From positions 7,502,001 to 7,566,000 of the forward strand of contig JAJQJQ010000006.1 of NCBI GenBank assembly GCA_028622995.1: DNA of 64,000 nt, written 5' to 3'. This document shows positions 23,514 to 37,209 of this stretch, one piece after another. The notes below the pieces were generated by a model, which ran no database searches, was not told the origin of the DNA, and saw only the letters and a program-made list of their open reading frames with translations. The stretch's first letter is position 1. Each line of letters opens with the position of its first letter. This stretch comes from Panagrolaimus kolymaensis. Lineage: Eukaryota; Nematoda; Chromadorea; Rhabditida; Panagrolaimidae. The position numbers and the translations under genes are program-made.

Positions 23514-24952
23514 TTAAAAAGAAAAACGATTTTCAGGTGGATAACCAAGTTTATCAAGATTTGGATGGCATGCGAAATTGATCATCGGAGGTGGACCACA
23601 CATAAAGATAGCTGTATCTTCTCCAGGTGGTGGTAAATGGTTAGCAATCATTTCTTCGTTAATAAAACCAGTTGAATATTCCCATAATGGATCTGGGCGA
23701 TCTACGGTATACCAAACACGAAAACGACCAGGATATTTATCACCAAGTTCATCAAGTTGGTCTTTGAGAAGGATATCATCATGTCTTTGATTGGCAAATA
23801 AAAGTGAAAGTTCGGTTGGATCATCATCGTGTTTTAATATTTCAGAAATAACCTAAAGCTTTGAATATTATTAAAGCAAAGAGAAAGTTAATAACATACT
23901 TGAAGCATCGGAGTTATTCCTGTTCCACCAGCAATCATTCCAACATGTTTGAATTGACGATGTGCAGCTTGAGCATTCTTTTCTTTCTTCAAAGCAAATG
24001 TACCATTACCTTCATATGTAATCAACCCTGAAGGTCCACGAAAATCAATATGATCACCTAAAATATGAATCCATAATAAGAAAATCAAAGGATAATAATA
24101 AAGCGAACTAACCAATATGAAGGCTTTCAAGATATTGTGACATTTTACCACCTTCAGGAAATCTTGGATTTGAATTAGCAAAATATACTTTAATCATAAG
24201 TTTAACATATCCTTGATCATCATCAGAAGAAATTGGAGTGTATGGACGAACAACTAATTTTCCATCAACTTTAGCACTTAAATAAATATGTTGACCAACA
24301 GGTAATCCAAGAATATGATGTTTTGATGGAAGAGCAAATACAAATTGTCGAGTATCAGGTGAAACTTCAATCTTTTCAACCAATTTGAGTGAATACTTTT
24401 TGTCAGGATCTTCGAGAGTGATGGGTCCTTTCTTTGGCTTCTGAAAAATATCACAAATTCATTAACAGCATAAAAATAATCAAAAGCTTACCTTTTTGAT
24501 TCCTTCAGGTTTGGATGAACAAGGACATGCCATATATTTTTTAAAAAGGATCCAGGCAATAATCGAGGCTCCAGCAACTACAGCGATAGTCGTAGCACTA
24601 ATTATTGCACCATTTTCATTTGGCATTTTCGTCTAAAAATGTTGTCGGAATATTAATTCAAAGTTTAGTAAATTTTGTCACTATCATCTTAAAAAATCTA
24701 TGAAAACCTGGTGGTAAATGCAAAGGCAGTCAAGTCAAAAAAATGAGCAACCTAAACTCATGTGATCGTTTTTTTAGTCTCAAGTGTCAGTCGTTTAAGA
24801 AAAAAAAGCAAAATATTAGATTGCCTCCAAAACAAAAGATGATAAAAAATACTACGTTAGAGCAAACTACAAAAAGTAAAAGATTGGGTTTTTTGTTTGG
24901 ATTGTGAAAAGCTGTTTCAAGTTAAACGAAAACTACTAACCTTATCCGCCAT
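23514..24952 (-). CDS. NADH-cytochrome b5 reductase, paralogue 2
   Basis: Exons 24952-24941, 24632-24492, 24440-24113, 24057-23900 and 23852-23514 give 325 residues. It is the more conventional CYB5R: membrane anchor at about residues 10-30, FAD motif RPYTPIS, then GPSGLI, NADH motif [10 protein letters not shown], and [20 protein letters not shown] near the end, finishing in FSF. The first coding exon is only 12 nt (MADK) and is joined in phase 0 over a 308-nt intron; a second ATG two codons into exon 2 would give almost the same protein without it. So two promoters or alternative first exons are possible, as seen for membrane and soluble CYB5R forms in other animals. Upstream neighbour on the same strand is eRF1. 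Confidence 0.94.
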
Positions 24953-25346
24953 CTTCACAACAACAAAAAAAAATACTGCAAGTTTTTATTTTATTAGGCA
25001 AAAAAGGAACAATGTCAAACGCACATAAAAAAAAGGCAAGAGTCTAAGAAATGAACAAAAATGGTTCGATTTTGACAAATGTGGTGGGAAGAAAAATGCA
25101 TATAACCTTACGATTGAAAAACTATTGCTTGTCGTAGTTACCTTCCAAAGTTCAAACTACTATTTCAACCGCTATCAAATTTTGTCCTTGCAAAAAAATG
25201 TATGTAAAAAGCTTATAACTAATGAAAAAATGCAAATAAAACAAAAATGAACATCAAATAAATTTATTAATTAAAATTATACAATACACAAACAAAAAAT
25301 GAGATCATAAACATTCACATACAAACTAATAAACAGGTGAAAGGAT
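24953..25346. other. Intergenic, promoter side of CYB5R paralogue 2
   Basis: About 390 bp between the eRF1 stop and the CYB5R start. No gene or RNA recognised. Confidence 0.55.
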
Positions 25347-27451
<2,105 letters not shown>

Positions 27452-27857
27452 GATGATATAAATAAATAGAAAATATATTCACTTGAAAAACACCAAGTTT
27501 GTAATGATGAAGAATGGAAAACAAAAAATCAAAAAGTGTCGTCGTTGCACAATCTTGCCACACACAATCCACCGATTTTGGGTTGGTTGAAGCGCGTGCA
27601 GTTTGAATGCGAGGCAGCGATTGTTTTCGTTATAAGATTAGTATTTATTGCGGGGATGTTTGAAATGCTATTGCTTTTTTCAATGTTTGAATCTTTTCTC
27701 CTTCTTTTTTTGCTTCATTTTTTTTTCGATCGCCTTCCTCCATCCAAATCCAATATTTTATGATTTATTTAAATTAGTTTATTCTCACATTTTACATATT
27801 ACAAATTTATATCCATTAGTAAGTTAGTCTAAGTACAAATTTAAAATTATCCAAAGT
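27452..27857. other. Intergenic, eRF1 promoter side
   Basis: About 405 bp between the RNase H stop and the eRF1 start. No gene or RNA recognised. Confidence 0.55.
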
Positions 27858-29511
27858 TTAGCGACGTCTACGACTTCTTTGACTTCTTCGTGTGTTTCTT
27901 TGAGATTTTTGACTTCGTTGACTTTTTCTTCTTCTGTTTACATTGTAACTTTTCTCATTAGCAAATCGACGCTTTTCTTGTTCAATATATTCTGAAGATG
28001 GATCAGCGATTGTCTAAAAATAAGTTTTTAACTTTGATGATAACTTCATTATTTTTTCTTACCTTTTGGCTCAAACGTGGATTTCTTCTTTTCTTTGGGG
28101 CCCAAGATATTGGATTACCATCTTTGTTACGTGATCGACGCTAAAAATTTATAGTTGGGATTAATAATATTTTCTAATTAAAGTTTACCGAACGATTTAC
28201 AGGAGTTCTTTGTTCATTAGGGTTTGATGTTAAATAGATTGAACTTTGTGGAATCGAAGGCAGCGGCGTGATTTTAACTTCCTTGGGCTCATTCGTTTCA
28301 ACAAGTACATCATTTACAGCAGGAATTTTTGCTAAAACAAATTTTTTACTTTGTTTCTAAAATTTAGATTTAACTTACTTTCAGTAGAATTGGCCATAAT
28401 AGAGTTTTCTTTTGGTGAACGATCACTTTGCTGCGTTTTTTCAACACACATTTCCATTTGTTTAATATCCCGTAATGCAACAATATCAGGTTGGGGAAGA
28501 GACGATGATTGTATTGGTTCAGCTCTGATAAACGAATTTTGAGATTTAGAAGAATTATGTTTCATTTTCTTGTAACTACCAGCAAATTTAGCAGGAGCAC
28601 TTCGTTTGATGTATGCACTCCGAGTTCGTTTTTTCATTTTTTCACTTGGAGGCTTCGAACGAGTACGACGACGTGAAGGCATATTATATTCGCTTGTTGC
28701 TTTTGTAGCCAATTCATCGGCAGCTTCATTTCCAGGTTCACCAGTATGAGCATAAACATGTTCAAATTGAACTCCTTGTTGAAAATCTAGTGCAATTTTC
28801 TTCAAAGTTTCAAGTTCGACATAGAGTTTATTGCGTGGATTGATTTCACGTTTTTGCATTGCTTCAATAATAATCATTGAATCAGTACGAAGAATAATGG
28901 GACCATTGCTAAAAATTTTCTTAATATATTTTGTTATCATTAAAATAGAAACTAACTTGTATTCAGACCATCCTCGAATACGCTGCAATGCTACAGTAGC
29001 CGCCATAATTTCTGCACGATTATTATTTGATCTTTCTCCTTGAAGCCTTTCACTTACGTTAAGTGGATGATTTTCTCCAAAATAAACTCCAATACCAGCA
29101 ATTCCATGTTTGACAGAAGCATCAGTGTAAACAATCGTTGCACCATCAGTACTATTCAGAAGTTCAACTGGACCACGTTGAGGCGAAACAACAACTTTGA
29201 GCAGAGGACCACTTTCAGAATAGGTATTAGTATTAAAATCAATTGATGAGATAACATTATTGTTAGCATCGACGACATCAGAAGAAACTTGTGGAAAAAT
29301 TTTAGCTTAAAAAAATATGAGATTATTTTTGTTTACAAAATAGAAAAAATTTACTAATTAGTTGAGTATGAATTGAGTTGTTAGTTGGAAGAGGATGCTT
29401 GTAAGTCAGCGCTGAACTTCTTTGAGATGAATTTGCAGATGATTTTCTTCTGCCACCACCAGTCATTAGTAATTTCTTCCAAATTCGAGCGCTTTTGCGA
29501 CCAGCCTGCAT
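27858..29511 (-). CDS. RNase H1-type protein with long basic C-terminal tail
   Basis: Six exons (29511-29355, 29305-28957, 28908-28379, 28331-28189, 28140-28063, 28013-27858) give 470 residues. An RNase H fold (about residues 100-255) degrades RNA in RNA-DNA hybrids. The catalytic acids are visible: Asp in YTDASV, Glu in NNRAEIMAA, Asp in LRTDSMIIIEAM and Asp in GNEAADELA, with the conserved His in YAHTGEPGNEAAD. I see no N-terminal hybrid-binding domain; the first 100 residues are basic and Ser-rich. After the catalytic domain comes a 210-residue basic tail (SRRRTRSKPPSEKMKKRTR; ending in RSQRSRRR) which looks nuclear and RNA- or DNA-binding. Such a tail is not usual for RNase H1. It is divergent to TRMT1, with 105-230 bp between starts. 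Confidence 0.88.
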
Positions 29512-29540
29512 CCAATCCAGTAATCAGTAATGAAATTATT

Positions 29541-29786
29541 TTACATCGCGTTCACTCCTTTTATCGTGTTTTTGAGAATGTATGTAAAACTTGTAAAATT
29601 TGCATATTTTAGGAAAATGAAAAAAATTGTCAAAGAAAGTCTAGCAAAATTACTGATTGTTGATTCATCGCGTCCAATATTTTATCGTGTTTTTGATTAT
29701 GTGAGCCTTGTAAAAGTTGGATATTTTAGGAAGAAGAAGATGACAAAAACAGTCCAAGAAGGTCTAGCAAAATTGCTGATTGACGA
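29541..29786 (+). repeat. Tandem duplication (2 x ~123 bp) over the TRMT1 start
   Basis: Copy 1 covers about 29541-29663 and copy 2 about 29664-29786. Shared blocks are CATCGCGT, TTTTATCGTGTTTTTGA, GGATATTTTAGG (GCATATTTTAGG in copy 1) and GGTCTAGCAAAATTGCTGATT-like sequence. Each copy contains TATTTTAGG, a potential acceptor, followed within 15 nt by an ATG in the TRMT1 frame. The unit therefore duplicates leader, acceptor and start codon. Confidence 0.9.
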
Positions 29787-31549
29787 AACAGCTGATACTG
29801 AATCTTTTTATAATCCTATACAAGAATTTAATCGTGATATGACGTAAGTTTTTTTCTTCTCAATACTTTAACTAATGATGCTTTAAATTTTTAGAGTAAC
29901 GGTTCTTCGTCAATTTGTAGCTGATAGACTTAATGAACCTTCATCCGAAGATGGGCCACCACCAGAAAAGAGAGCAAAAACTAACCGACTATCAGCAACA
30001 AATACCAAAGAACCTATTCGAATTCTTGATGCTCTCAGTGCTTCTGGATTAAGAGCTATTCGATTTGCTTTAGAAGTGGACAATGTTGGAAGTGTTATTG
30101 CAAATGATTTTTCTCAATCATCGGTAGAAAACATCAAAAGAAATATCAAAGCTAATGGATTAGACAAAAAAGTTTCTGCAAGTTATGATGATGCAAAGTA
30201 TGTAAATTGCTTTTTAGTTATGATTCTTTTATCATTGAACTTTTTAGAAGTGTTATGATGAATCATCGTGAACCATCAAAGCAATTTCATGTCGTTGATC
30301 TTGATCCTTATGGTACTGCTGCTCCTTTCCTTGATTCAGCTGTTCAATCTGTTGTTGATGGTGGTTTATTAATGGTCACTTGCACTGATATGGCTGTTCT
30401 TTGTGGTAATACTCCTGAAGCATGTTACTTGAAATATGGCGCTACTGGTATTAAACATAAATCATGTCATGAAATTGCTCTACGTATACTTATTCGAACT
30501 ATTGATTCTCATGCTAATATTTATGGAAGATACATTGAACCTTTATTATGCATGAGTGTTGATTTTTATATTCGAGTGTTTGTCAAGGTTTATACGTCAC
30601 CTGTTCATGCAAAATTGAGTGCATTGTTAGTTTTTTTCCAATATTTTCTTCACAAAGTTACAATAAAACTTTTAGGAAAGTTTCTCACGTTCTCGCTTGT
30701 ACTGGATGTCATGCTTTGGATTTTCAACCTATTGTAAGAAGAACTGAAGTAGGAAATGGTGTCAAATTTACTGCTGCCATCTTGCGATCTCCATTGCTTT
30801 CTGATGGAGAGAAATGTGTTCATTGTAAAAGCTCTGTCCATATTGGTGGTCCTCTTTATAATGCTCCAATTCAAAACTTTGAATTTGTCAATAGACTATT
30901 AGAAAGGTTTGCTTGCATAACACTTTACTTGTATTTTATGATTGATGAACAAATTTTAGGATTGAAAATACTCCTGCTGCTGAAGCGCTTGGAACACATA
31001 ATCGTATTCTCGGCATTTTAACAGTTATCTTCGAAGAAGTTCCAGATGCTCCACTTTATTATCTTCAAGATGATTTACTTTCACTCGTCAAAGCATCATG
31101 TCCTAAACAATCATATTTTCGATCTGCTATTCTCAATGCTGGTTACAAAATTTCTGGAACTCATTGCAATCCCAAAGGATTCAAAACAAATGCTCCGATG
31201 TCATTTATTCTTGATGTGGTTCGAATTATTGCGGAAAAACAAGATGGGAGAGCTAAACCAGCACCAGAAACACCCGGTGGTAAAATTTTGGAAACTAAGA
31301 TAAGGTAAATTATTTTTGATCTTTTTGTATTTTCTGATTTCTTTTTTTAGCCACAAAGTTGATTTTTCATTCAATCCCGCTGCAGTTCCTTCAAGTGTCA
31401 ATAAGAATCTTGTTCGATTTCAATCAAATCATGGTAAAAATTGGGGACCAAAATCAAAAGCGAAAGGTTCCGTGAATTCGCATTTAACAACAATGAATAC
31501 AACGAAGAAACCATTGGTTGAAAGATGTGAAGAACAAATTACATCCTGA
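29617..31549 (+). CDS. trmt1: tRNA (guanine26-N2)-dimethyltransferase
   Basis: Exons (29617 or 29740)-29843, 29895-30197, 30248-30625, 30676-30906, 30960-31304 and 31351-31549. The start at 29740 gives 519 residues, and the in-frame ATG at 29617 adds 41. TRMT1 dimethylates G26 in tRNAs using SAM. Visible marks: EGLAKLL and FYNPIQEFNRDMTV at the N-terminus, the SAM-binding ILDALSASGLRAIRFALE, the motif VVDLDPYGTAAPFLDSA, TCTDMAVLCG, and Cys pairs CTGCH and CVHC of the family's zinc-binding region. The downstream start fits the family's N-terminus best; the upstream one comes from the tandem duplication and could give an N-terminally extended form, of interest because TRMT1 acts in nucleus and mitochondria. 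Divergent from the RNase H gene. Confidence 0.95.
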
Positions 31550-32386
31550 ATCGACTCATCAAATTATTCAAAAATGCTTATTATTTATTGTTTGTTAAAA
31601 TCGGGTACTTTGTTGTCTTTATTATTGTTGTGCCTTTTTTGATACAATATTTTGTCTTCTTATTTCAAGTTGTTTGATCATTTTGTTGTTTTGTTTTATT
31701 ATTCATGTTTGTGTTTTATGAGATAAAGACATAATCAAAAATGACTGTGGTGAGGCGATTTTCATTTTTTAGCGGAACAATTCTTTTCTAAAACGAGTTT
31801 AGTCAATGGAGGCGGCATTCATTCAAGTTAATAATTTGGTTCAACAATTTTAAAGGTCCAAGTTAGGGTCGTTATTATGCGTTTCGACAAACCACATTCA
31901 GTTAATGGTTAAAAGTTTTAAGAGTTGAAAGAAGAATTCGACCATTATAATTTTAAAAAACATTGACCCTTTTTACCTTTTTGCGTTCATTTTTTTTAAT
32001 GAAAAAATCAAAGAAACAAGAAAAAAGAAGATGCATCTTTGGATGATTTTCAGGATTATCCTTTTTTTCCAATCCAAAGCATGTTTTTGCTTTGAAATAC
32101 CCTAAGGGTTGAAAAGCTATTGATATTTTTCTTGTTTCCGAACAAGATCTTCCTCTTCCACCCGAATTATAATCCCAATGTCATCTCGATGGACGACAAC
32201 AATGATTGAAACTTGAACGACTCGACTCCTTCAATATCCTTTTGGCTTATCTCTTTTTCTATCATTTACATTTTCTTTGTTTTTTTGTTTCTCAAAATAA
32301 ACAAATTAATTATTAAAACCCTGAATAAAATAATTATATTTTTTTGCCTGAAAATTTATTATCATAACTTTCTTTTTTAGATCCTT
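31550..32386. other. Intergenic
   Basis: About 840 bp. TCTTTTTTAG at 32371-32380, 6 nt before the next start codon, looks like a trans-splice acceptor for the downstream gene. No other feature recognised. Confidence 0.5.
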
Positions 32387-33192
32387 ATGGCTACTTTTCT
32401 AAGGCTTATTACTACTGTAGCCATTGGATTATGGATTATTGGAGGAGGTTATGGAAGCAGTGATTCAGCTTCTTCGTTAAATGCAAAATGTCGAGATCTT
32501 TTAACTTGTACCATTCAAAAAGAATGTGCACAAATTTCATTCCTGGAAAAAGCGTTTGAAGGCGAAAATATTACTTCAAAATTATATGAGGCTCTTGATA
32601 AAGTAAATTTTTTCTTCTTCTTGCTCTTAGATATTAAATTTATTTGACGCGGATTAAAACTAACATTAAGAAAAATTTACTACATCCATTTTTAGGGAAT
32701 TGATTATGGTTGCATATTTACTACGGGCTGTCAGGAAGAATGCAATCGATGTCCACTTTGTCAAACATCCAAAGTAATAATTTTCAAAAAATTAACAAAT
32801 AATTTGTCATTTTTTAGGATCAACTCGTGGATGTATTATCCGGGAATAAACGGGAATTAGGAGGTGAATGTGCTTTACTTGTAAATTGTGCAACAGATTG
32901 CATTCAACTCGCTAATGGAGATATAACTAAAATAAATTATTGCCTTCGACAAAAATGCGCTTTTCATTGTTTTGATGGTTCATGCCCCAAATGTTCCGCA
33001 TTTATTACACGAATATTTAATCAAGTTTGTGTGAGTGGTAATTTCCGTAAAATTGTTAATGGTTGGGAAGGACATTGCTATCAAATGTTTCGAGGAATAG
33101 TTCAAGCTAAATTTCAAGATGAATTTACTCGAACTGGAAAAACTGCTGCCATTGGACTTCGAAGTGATCGAGGGCAAAAACACCGAGTTTAA
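32387..33192 (+). CDS. Secreted cysteine-rich protein, unrecognised
   Basis: Exons 32387-32602, 32696-32773 and 32818-33192, all phase 0, give 222 residues. An N-terminal signal peptide (about residues 1-23: hydrophobic VAIGLWIIGGGYG) leads into a mature part with about 20 cysteines in recurring C-x3-C type spacing (CRDLLTC, CQEECNRCPLC, CATDC, CLRQKCAFHC, CPKC). It therefore looks like an extracellular disulfide-rich domain protein. The C-terminal ~40 residues are basic and Cys-free. The start is preceded by a TCTTTTTTAG acceptor, consistent with splice-leader addition. I do not recognise the family; nematodes have many lineage-specific secreted Cys-rich proteins. Confidence 0.85.
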
Positions 33193-33846
33193 TAAAAAAG
33201 AAGTTTGCATCCAAATTTTTTTAATTTATGCTTTTTTAAAATGGCTGAAAGTTGTCTTTTAAAACCATTAATTAAACCCCAAATTTTTAAAAACATATGT
33301 TTTTTATCTTTATAACTAACACATTTCTGGGTTTGCACTTGCATACATACATGTGTCGTTTTTTAAATATGATCTCATTATTATTTTTTGTTTTGTTTTT
33401 GTGTGTTCATCATTTTTTCCCTCTTTAATAGTATCTTGATTGATTTAGGATTTATTTTATAAAAACACAAAGTTTTTATTATTCGATTATAAAAAAACAA
33501 AATAACAAGCACCCAAGAGAAAATGTGACCAATAAAAAAAATGTGAACGATGAGGGAAAAAAACAAACTTCCTATGTGTATTACATTTTTTTCTCCAAAA
33601 AATAAAATAAAACTGATTGCAAAAAGAAAGAAAAAAAGACAGAGATCGATATAGATAGAAAGTGAAAAGTGGCCACATTTAAGTCAACAACACTCGCAAC
33701 AAACAACAAGGACCAGGATTATTTTTCTATTAAAAATAAATTGTTCGTGAAATAAATTTAGTTTGACAAAAATAAAAACCATTTTTGGATTTTGTGTATT
33801 TTTGTAAAAAAAAATTAGGAGGAAGGAAAGAAAAAAATAAATTTCA
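33193..33846. other. Intergenic
   Basis: About 650 bp of A/T-rich DNA. The open frames on the minus strand here are Phe/Leu/Lys low complexity. Nothing recognised. Confidence 0.55.
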
Positions 33847-35099
33847 ATGAGGAAGACAAGTTCAACGGATATTCATCAGCCAACAAGGAAGGTGGAATTA
33901 TTTACTCCACTTTTAAATGAAATTTTATTACCTTTGGAAAATTTTTTAAAGAATCAATTTGAAAGTGTCCAAGTTGAAGTTGTGGATTGTCCAGGTTAGT
34001 TTTTTTTTGTAGCTTTTATTATTGTAATGCGACGACACAATGCTTAAAATTTTTATTTTTATTTTTATTTTAAAGAATCCAATCACTTACAAAATTAAAG
34101 AGTTTTAAAATTCAATTAAAGCAAATTTTTAGACCTTAGTCAACCTCCATTTTCTTTAACATCAAAGCATTTTGGAAATGAACTAAAAGTCGTTGATGTT
34201 GGTGGACCAGGCAATTTATTTCCCCATATTCGAACAGATAAAGTTTATAATTTAAAAGTAAATATTGCCTTTTAATCATAGATAATATTTTTTAATAAAA
34301 TCGTTTGTAGAAAATATGTGAAAATTGCGAATCATCCGAGAATTTTTTCGTTTTTGGTCCTGGCGCTGGACCAAGACATGAAATAGGTGTAAATTGTGAA
34401 GCAGTTATGGATGCTTCATTTTCTTCCGCTGAAAATGCTAAAGTCAGTAGCTATAACTTATTTCCTTTCATAAATATGCAACTTTAGATAAATACACATA
34501 CAACAAAAATTGATGGAGATTCATACAAATTGGAAAAAACTTCTTCGCCTGAATTTTGTTTAATGGCAAATTTGGCTATTTCAAGTAATCATCCATCCAC
34601 AGAAACTTCTCCACCAAAAGTTTTAAAAATTTCAACCAAAAAACGAATAGGATCATTAAATTATCCAGAATCAATTCGACAATTTTTTGTTTCATATTAT
34701 CCTGATGCTGTGAGTTTGGCAGGAATATTTCTAATTAAAAATGGTTCGATCAAAGTTCATGTAATGCCTGATTTTCCTGAAGATTTAAAATTTGAAAGCA
34801 AACAAGAAGTAGAACAAAAACCCATTTAGTTGAATTCTTTATAATAAATTTTTTAGTTTACAAATTCATGGTTAAAATATTTTGATATTTGTGCACCATT
34901 AACTTGCGCAACCATAATTCATTCAAAAGACGCTGAAAAACTTTCCCTTCGATTGGAGCATACTCATTGTTTTAGTAATGAAATGAATTCAGGAGGTCAT
35001 TATCATGAAGATACAACTCCAGAATCCATCGAATATGAAGGATATTTTGTTCCTGCAAAAACTTTATATCGAGTTGATCATGTTCAAGGGCAATTATAA
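33847..35099 (+). CDS. C11orf54-type zinc-binding ester hydrolase (DUF1907)
   Basis: Exons 33847-33994, 34133-34257, 34311-34442, 34488-34808 and 34857-35099 give 322 residues, near the 315 of the human protein. The family (PTD012/C11orf54) is a beta-structured zinc protein with ester hydrolase activity in vitro; its physiological substrate is not well settled. Visible marks: DVGGPGNLFPHIR, FGPGAGPRHEIGVN, the His-containing strand IKVHVMPDFP and the C-terminal block HTHCF, GGHYHEDTTPESIEYEGYF and LYRVDH, which carries the predicted metal-binding HxH. The exon 4 donor (GTAGAA) is inferred, because reading on meets a stop and the next exon resumes the family sequence exactly. A decayed second copy lies 1.8-3.9 kb downstream. 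Confidence 0.93.
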
Positions 35100-35685
35100 A
35101 CGTATTTCAAGTTTTAAATTATGAACATTTAATACAATTCTACTTTGTTGATGATTAATTAATTATATTCTTTTTATGTTGTTCAAAAGTTTCTTGTAAT
35201 TACATATTTTCACACAGCAGTGGTTTAATAAAAAAAAATAAAAAAATGCATTAACATTTCTTTGTTAACAACGAAGAGAAAGCTATTATTAAAAAAAAAT
35301 TTTGTTAGGTTTTAATAACTCAAAAAAGAAAGTCTTTACAATGCATAATGAATTTCAAACCTTGGTTTTATCTGCTCCATGTTTCCTCAAATTCCCATCA
35401 TTTTCTTTTTTCCCATGAACCATTTCTATGAAAAATGCATCGAATGTGCGATGATGAACAAAAAGTTTGAAGAAGGAAAAGAAAATGTTAATTTATCCTT
35501 TTCAACGAAGTGAACAGTCTCAATAATTTGCATCATTCATCAACCTTCAAAAATGAATTACCTAATTTGGTATAAAAGCTTGTGTTCCAGTCAAGCTTAT
35601 TTCTTTACAAATTTTTCAATCGCTGACGAACTCTCTCTGTCTCACTTCTGTTCTCAACGCTTTTCAAATCAAATCAACTTCAAAC
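35100..35685. promoter_or_regulatory. Promoter region of the MSP-domain gene
   Basis: About 585 bp with a good TATA box (TATAAA at 35571-35576), 110 bp before the start codon. That spacing allows a normal +1 and a leader of about 80 nt. TTATCC (GATA-type core on the other strand) lies at about 35497; GATA sites are typical of nematode MSP promoters, but this single match is weak evidence. Confidence 0.5.
35571..35576 (+). promoter_or_regulatory. TATA box
   Basis: TATAAA in the context TTGGTATAAAAGCTTG, 110 bp upstream of the MSP-domain start codon. One of the few clear core-promoter elements in the window. Confidence 0.65.
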
Positions 35686-36362
35686 ATGGCTGAATTTGTT
35701 CTCAAATTGGATCCTGCTGAACGTGTTCTCGTTGCAAGCAATAAACTTGGAGAAGATGCTGCCCATACAACTCTCAAATTGGCTAACGATGGCAAAGATC
35801 GCTGTGCTTTTAAAGTTAAATGCACGAGCAATGAACTCTTCCGCATCCGTCCTCCACTTGGTATTCTTCGTAATGGTGATAGCGCAACTGTGGCTGTAAG
35901 TTTGTTTTTATACATTACCATACTATACTTATGCTTTCATATTTTAAATTTACGTCATGTTTAACCTTAACTTTTTAGTTAACCTTCAATGGTGGTAAAA
36001 CTGTTCCTGAAAGTGGAAAACACTACGTCGCTGTCTATTACATCAAAATTGGTGATGATAAGAAAACAGCTCGACAATTCTGGCAAGATCATAAAGGTGA
36101 ACCTCATGGAACCAAGCGTCTTTATGTAGACTTCAAGAAGGAAGATGCCGCCGTTGCTGGTGCCGATGACAAGAAAGATGATGAAAAGAAGGACGACAAG
36201 AAAGAAGAAGGCGATAAGAAAGAAGAAGTCGAAAAGAAAGATGAAAAGAAGGAAGAAGGTGGTGATAAGAAAGATGACGAAAAGAAAGAAGACGACAAGA
36301 AGGAAGAAAAGAAAGATGAAGAGAAAAAAGAAGATGACAAGAAAGAAGAAAAGAAAGAATGA
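35686..36362 (+). CDS. Major Sperm Protein-domain protein with charged tail
   Basis: Exons 35686-35895 and 35979-36362 give 197 residues. Residues 1-135 are an MSP domain (immunoglobulin-like): FVLKLDPAERVLVASNKLG, the KVKCTSNELFRIRPPLGIL strand region and RLYVDFKK. This is the nematode-type fold used in sperm cytoskeleton and in VAP-like adaptors. The start suits a cytosolic protein without a signal or membrane segment. After the domain comes a ~60-residue tail made almost only of Lys, Asp, Glu and a few Gly (KKDDEKKDDKKEEGDKKEE and similar). Classical MSPs stop after about 127 residues, so this is a tailed member, not a canonical MSP. A TATA-box promoter suggests strong, regulated expression. 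Confidence 0.92.
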
Positions 36363-36894
36363 TCTTCTCAATTTCAACCTTCAATCATCCTTACTAAAAC
36401 CACTTTTCGCTTTTTCTTTGCTGACAATTTTGTATTGAAATGAAATAAATGATTTTAATGACTAATTTTCTTTGTTTTTTGTTTTTTGGTTGTTTGAATT
36501 TTGAGTTACAGAAAACAAGCTCAAACACTTGTTTTCAAAATGGCGGTGATGTTACCTTGCTTCCATCATAATTATTTCCTTACACTTAAAATTTCCGACA
36601 CCTGAAATTGAAGCAAATTTGTTTACCACTTTTTTGTAAACTCAGTTCAAATACAAACATACCTCATACGTAACCTGCTTGTTTTTACTAATTGACAACT
36701 TTTTGGGGTTGTTATTGTAGGGTTAACATTCGAGTTGACATGCTTCATCGCTATTATAATAATTAATTTGAGGACAAATAATTTTTATTATAAATAAAAA
36801 AAACAAAATTTATTTGAAGCAAGGCAAAAACAAGCAAAGCAAAGTGATTTCACATGTTGGTGAAACTCCTGAACTCACAACTTATAGTTAGTTA
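36363..36894. other. Intergenic
   Basis: About 530 bp. AATAAA at about 36445-36450 is a candidate poly(A) signal for the MSP-domain gene. Nothing else seen. Confidence 0.5.
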
Positions 36895-37091
36895 ACCAGT
36901 GTTTGATTGATGGAAGATTTGGCAATTTCACAAGAAAATGATGTTACGCCAAAAATGCTTCATATAAAAGTAATGTATTAGGAATTACATGTCTTCCAGA
37001 AACAATAAGACATTTTTTTGGAGCTCGTTATGTAAATCATCCTGCAAGTTTAGCTGGAATATTTGCGATTCAAGAAGGGAATGCTTTGTGA
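36895..37091 (+). pseudogene. C11orf54-like pseudogene, exon 4 fragment
   Basis: Translates to LMEDLAIS and, after a frame change, LPETIRHFFGARY and HPASLAGIFAIQEGNAL before TGA. This aligns with exon 4 of the gene at 33847 (LMANLAIS, YPESIRQFFVSYYP, SLAGIFLIKNGSIK). Frame change, stops and loss of the HVMP strand show decay. Confidence 0.8.
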
Positions 37092-37209
37092 ATGAATAAT
37101 TATGGGACAAGTACAAAATAAACGAACAGAAAATAAATACTAACTAAAAAAGATAACAAAAGCAAAAAATATTTATTTTACAAAAAATGTTTTACAAATA
37201 CAAAAAATT

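Noticed and set aside
36122..36384. Ser/Phe/Leu-rich frames on the minus strand
   Set aside because: Antisense shadows of the Lys/Glu/Asp tail of the MSP-domain protein.
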